From: Rhodospirillales bacterium | GTDB lineage: Bacteria; Pseudomonadota; Alphaproteobacteria; Acetobacterales; Acetobacteraceae | DNA: 6,954 bases | Direction of reading: 5' to 3' | Assembly: GCA_028866335.1 (NCBI GenBank) | Contig: JAGWIL010000081.1 | Coordinates: forward strand, 1-6,954 | Part shown: piece by piece, positions 5,418 to 6,954 of the stretch | Layout of the letters: the number at the start of each line of letters is the position of its first letter | Numbering within the stretch: the first letter of the stretch is position 1 | Notes under the pieces: generated by a model | What the model saw: only the letters and a program-made list of their open reading frames with translations | Told to the model about the DNA's origin: nothing | Databases searched by the model: none | Position numbers and translations under genes: made by a program

Positions 5418-6455
5418 TTAGAAAGGTTGATCGGAGCGTTTGGCCAGCTCTTCGATGTTCTCAGGCGGCCAATCGGGCACGTTCATGCCCAGGGAAAGCC
5501 CCATGACCGTCAACACTTCCTTGATTTCGTTCAAGGATTTGCGCCCGAAATTCGGGGTGCGCAGCATCTCCTGCTCGCTCTTCTGCACCAGATCGCCAAT
5601 ATACACGATATTGTCGTTCTTGAGGCAGTTGGCGGAACGGACGGAAAGCTCCAGCTCGTCCACCTTGCGCAGCAGGTTGGGGTTGAAGGGCAGCTCGATC
5701 CTCGGCTCCTCGGCGCGCGCACGCTGCGGCTCCTCGAAGTTCACGAACATCGAAAGCTGGTCCTGCAGGATGCGGGCGGCGAGCGCCACGGAATCTTCCG
5801 GGGTGATAGCGCCGTTGGTCTCGACCTCAAGGATCAGCTTGTCGTAATCTGTCACCTGGCCAACGCGGGTTTTTTCCACTTTGTAGGAAACGCGTTTGAC
5901 CGGGGAATAGATCGCATCAACCGGGATGAGCCCAATCGGCGCGTCTTCCGGGCGGTTATTGGCGGCGGGCTCGTAGCCACGGCCGTTATTCACCGTGAAC
6001 TCCATGCCGAGCGAAGCACCGTCATCCAGCGTGCAGAGCACGAGGTCCGGGTTCATGATCTCGATGTCGTGCCCAGCCTGGATCTGCCCGGCCTTAATCT
6101 CGCCAGGGCCGGTGGCGGTGAGCACCATGCGCTTCGGGCCCTCGCCATGCATCTTCACAGCAAGCTGCTTGATGTTCAGCACGATGTCCGTCACGTCCTC
6201 GCGGACGCCGGCAAGGGTGGAGAACTCGTGCAGCACGCCGTCTATCCGCACGGCGGTGACAGCAGCGCCTTGCAGGGAGGAAAGCAATATACGCCGCAGC
6301 GAGTTGCCAAGCGTCATGCCAAAGCCACGCTCCAGCGGCTCAGCAATGATGATGGCAACGCGCGACGCATCGGAACCGAACTCAACATCGAGCTGTTCCG
6401 GCTTGATCAGCGTTTGCCAATTCCGCTGTAGCGATAAATTCGACTCTTTCAACAT
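5418..6455 (-). CDS. rpoA: DNA-directed RNA polymerase alpha subunit
   Basis: The 345-residue alpha subunit, two copies of which nucleate RNA polymerase assembly. The N-terminal assembly domain (about 1-240) carries the dimerisation signature [18 protein letters not shown] at 43-60. A flexible acidic linker around 241-257 leads to the C-terminal domain (about 260-325), which has the UP-element and activator-binding helix SVRSANCL; R273 and N276 correspond to E. coli R265 and N268. It also has the second helix-hairpin-helix with NFGRKS at 302-307. A short extra tail, to residue 345, ends [18 protein letters not shown], as in other Alphaproteobacteria. GGAGG (6461-6465) is five bases from the ATG, giving a strong ribosome binding site. 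It sits between rpsK and rplQ in the conserved order. Confidence 0.99.
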   Translation of the reverse strand: MLKESNLSLQRNWQTLIKPEQLDVEFGSDASRVAIIIAEPLERGFGMTLGNSLRRILLSSLQGAAVTAVRIDGVLHEFSTLAGVREDVTDIVLNIKQLAVKMHGEGPKRMVLTATGPGEIKAGQIQAGHDIEIMNPDLVLCTLDDGASLGMEFTVNNGRGYEPAANNRPEDAPIGLIPVDAIYSPVKRVSYKVEKTRVGQVTDYDKLILEVETNGAITPEDSVALAARILQDQLSMFVNFEEPQRARAEEPRIELPFNPNLLRKVDELELSVRSANCLKNDNIVYIGDLVQKSEQEMLRTPNFGRKSLNEIKEVLTVMGLSLGMNVPDWPPENIEELAKRSDQPF

Positions 6456-6528
6456 CTAGCCCTCCGGCCGAGAGGCGGTGAGGAGAACACCACCATTTGG
6501 GCCTTACAGAAAATACGATTCCGGCGAA

Positions 6529-6921
6529 TTAGACGCGGCGGCGCTTGCGCGGCCGACAGCCATTATGCGGAATCGGCGTGAGGTCACGAATCGCGGAAAT
6601 CTGAAAGCCAACGGCCTGGAGGGCGCGCAGCGCGCTCTCGCGTCCCGAACCGGGGCCGCTCACTTCAATCTCCAGCATTTCCATCCCATGCTCGCGCGCC
6701 TTGCGGCCAGCGTCTTCCGCGGCAACCTGAGCTGCGTACGGGGTGGATTTGCGGCTACCCTTGAATCCTTGGGAACCCGCCGACGACCAGGCAATGGTAT
6801 TGCCTTGCGCATCGGTGATGTTGACCATGGTGTTGTTGAAGCTGGCGAGAACATGCGCGACACCGGAGATGATGTTCTTGCGCTCTTTTTTGCGTGGGCT
6901 TCTGGAGGCGGGCTTCGCCAT
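6529..6921 (-). CDS. rpsK: Small ribosomal subunit protein S11 (uS11)
   Basis: A 130-residue S11, part of the 30S platform that contacts the mRNA/E-site region. After a basic N-terminus it shows [43 protein letters not shown] and [17 protein letters not shown]. It ends with the diagnostic [20 protein letters not shown], of normal length and complete. An AGGA lies ten bases before the ATG at 6919-6921. The minus-strand TAA at 6952-6954, at the very window edge, may be the stop of rpsM (S13), the expected upstream neighbour, but no further sequence is visible to confirm it. Confidence 0.99.
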   Translation of the reverse strand: MAKPASRSPRKKERKNIISGVAHVLASFNNTMVNITDAQGNTIAWSSAGSQGFKGSRKSTPYAAQVAAEDAGRKAREHGMEMLEIEVSGPGSGRESALRALQAVGFQISAIRDLTPIPHNGCRPRKRRRV

Positions 6922-6954
6922 ATCTGTCTGATCCTATGTCTAGGGAGGTGTTTA

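Noticed and set aside
5427..6431. Long open frame antisense to rpoA (334 codons)
   Set aside because: It is a shadow of the GC-rich rpoA coding sequence and resembles no protein family.

Overview
This window looks like part of an alphaproteobacterial chromosome, plausibly from Acetobacteraceae or a nearby acid-tolerant group. The reasons are the rpsK-rpoA-rplQ order and protein sequences, a DUF1491 protein (a family I associate with Alphaproteobacteria), and a textbook chromosomal parS palindrome. The genus is inference only; no search was run.

Layout. Bases 1-222 hold the C-terminal end of an unidentified protein that begins outside the window. Just after it, at 235-252, lies a perfect 18-bp palindrome matching the ParB-binding site parS. 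Bases 253-441 are AT-rich and gene-free, with two inverted repeats. Bases 442-1474 are an AT-rich accessory segment with two convergent orphan genes: a cytoplasmic protein carrying an Rx4H motif like that of HEPN domains, and a secreted small protein resembling the Rap1a/Tai immunity family. The second has a recognisable promoter. Bases 1511-1707 hold nothing I can name.

From 1708 on, composition returns to GC-rich core-genome character. There is a DUF1491 gene on the minus strand, then a tightly coupled plus-strand ABC importer operon (NMT1/THI5-type binding protein, ATPase, permease; the junctions overlap by 1 and 4 bases). It is followed by a small basic hypothetical protein. The importer resembles transporters annotated for the thiamine pyrimidine precursor (HMP) or related heterocycles, but the substrate cannot be read from sequence.

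A strong bidirectional terminator (4912-4943) separates this block from the convergent end of the alpha ribosomal operon on the minus strand: rpsK (S11), rpoA (RNA polymerase alpha) and rplQ (L17). These are complete and ordinary.

The most interesting part is 235-1510: a parS site directly beside a small foreign-looking segment carrying a possible HEPN-type protein and an effectorless immunity-like protein. No complete new system is demonstrated.
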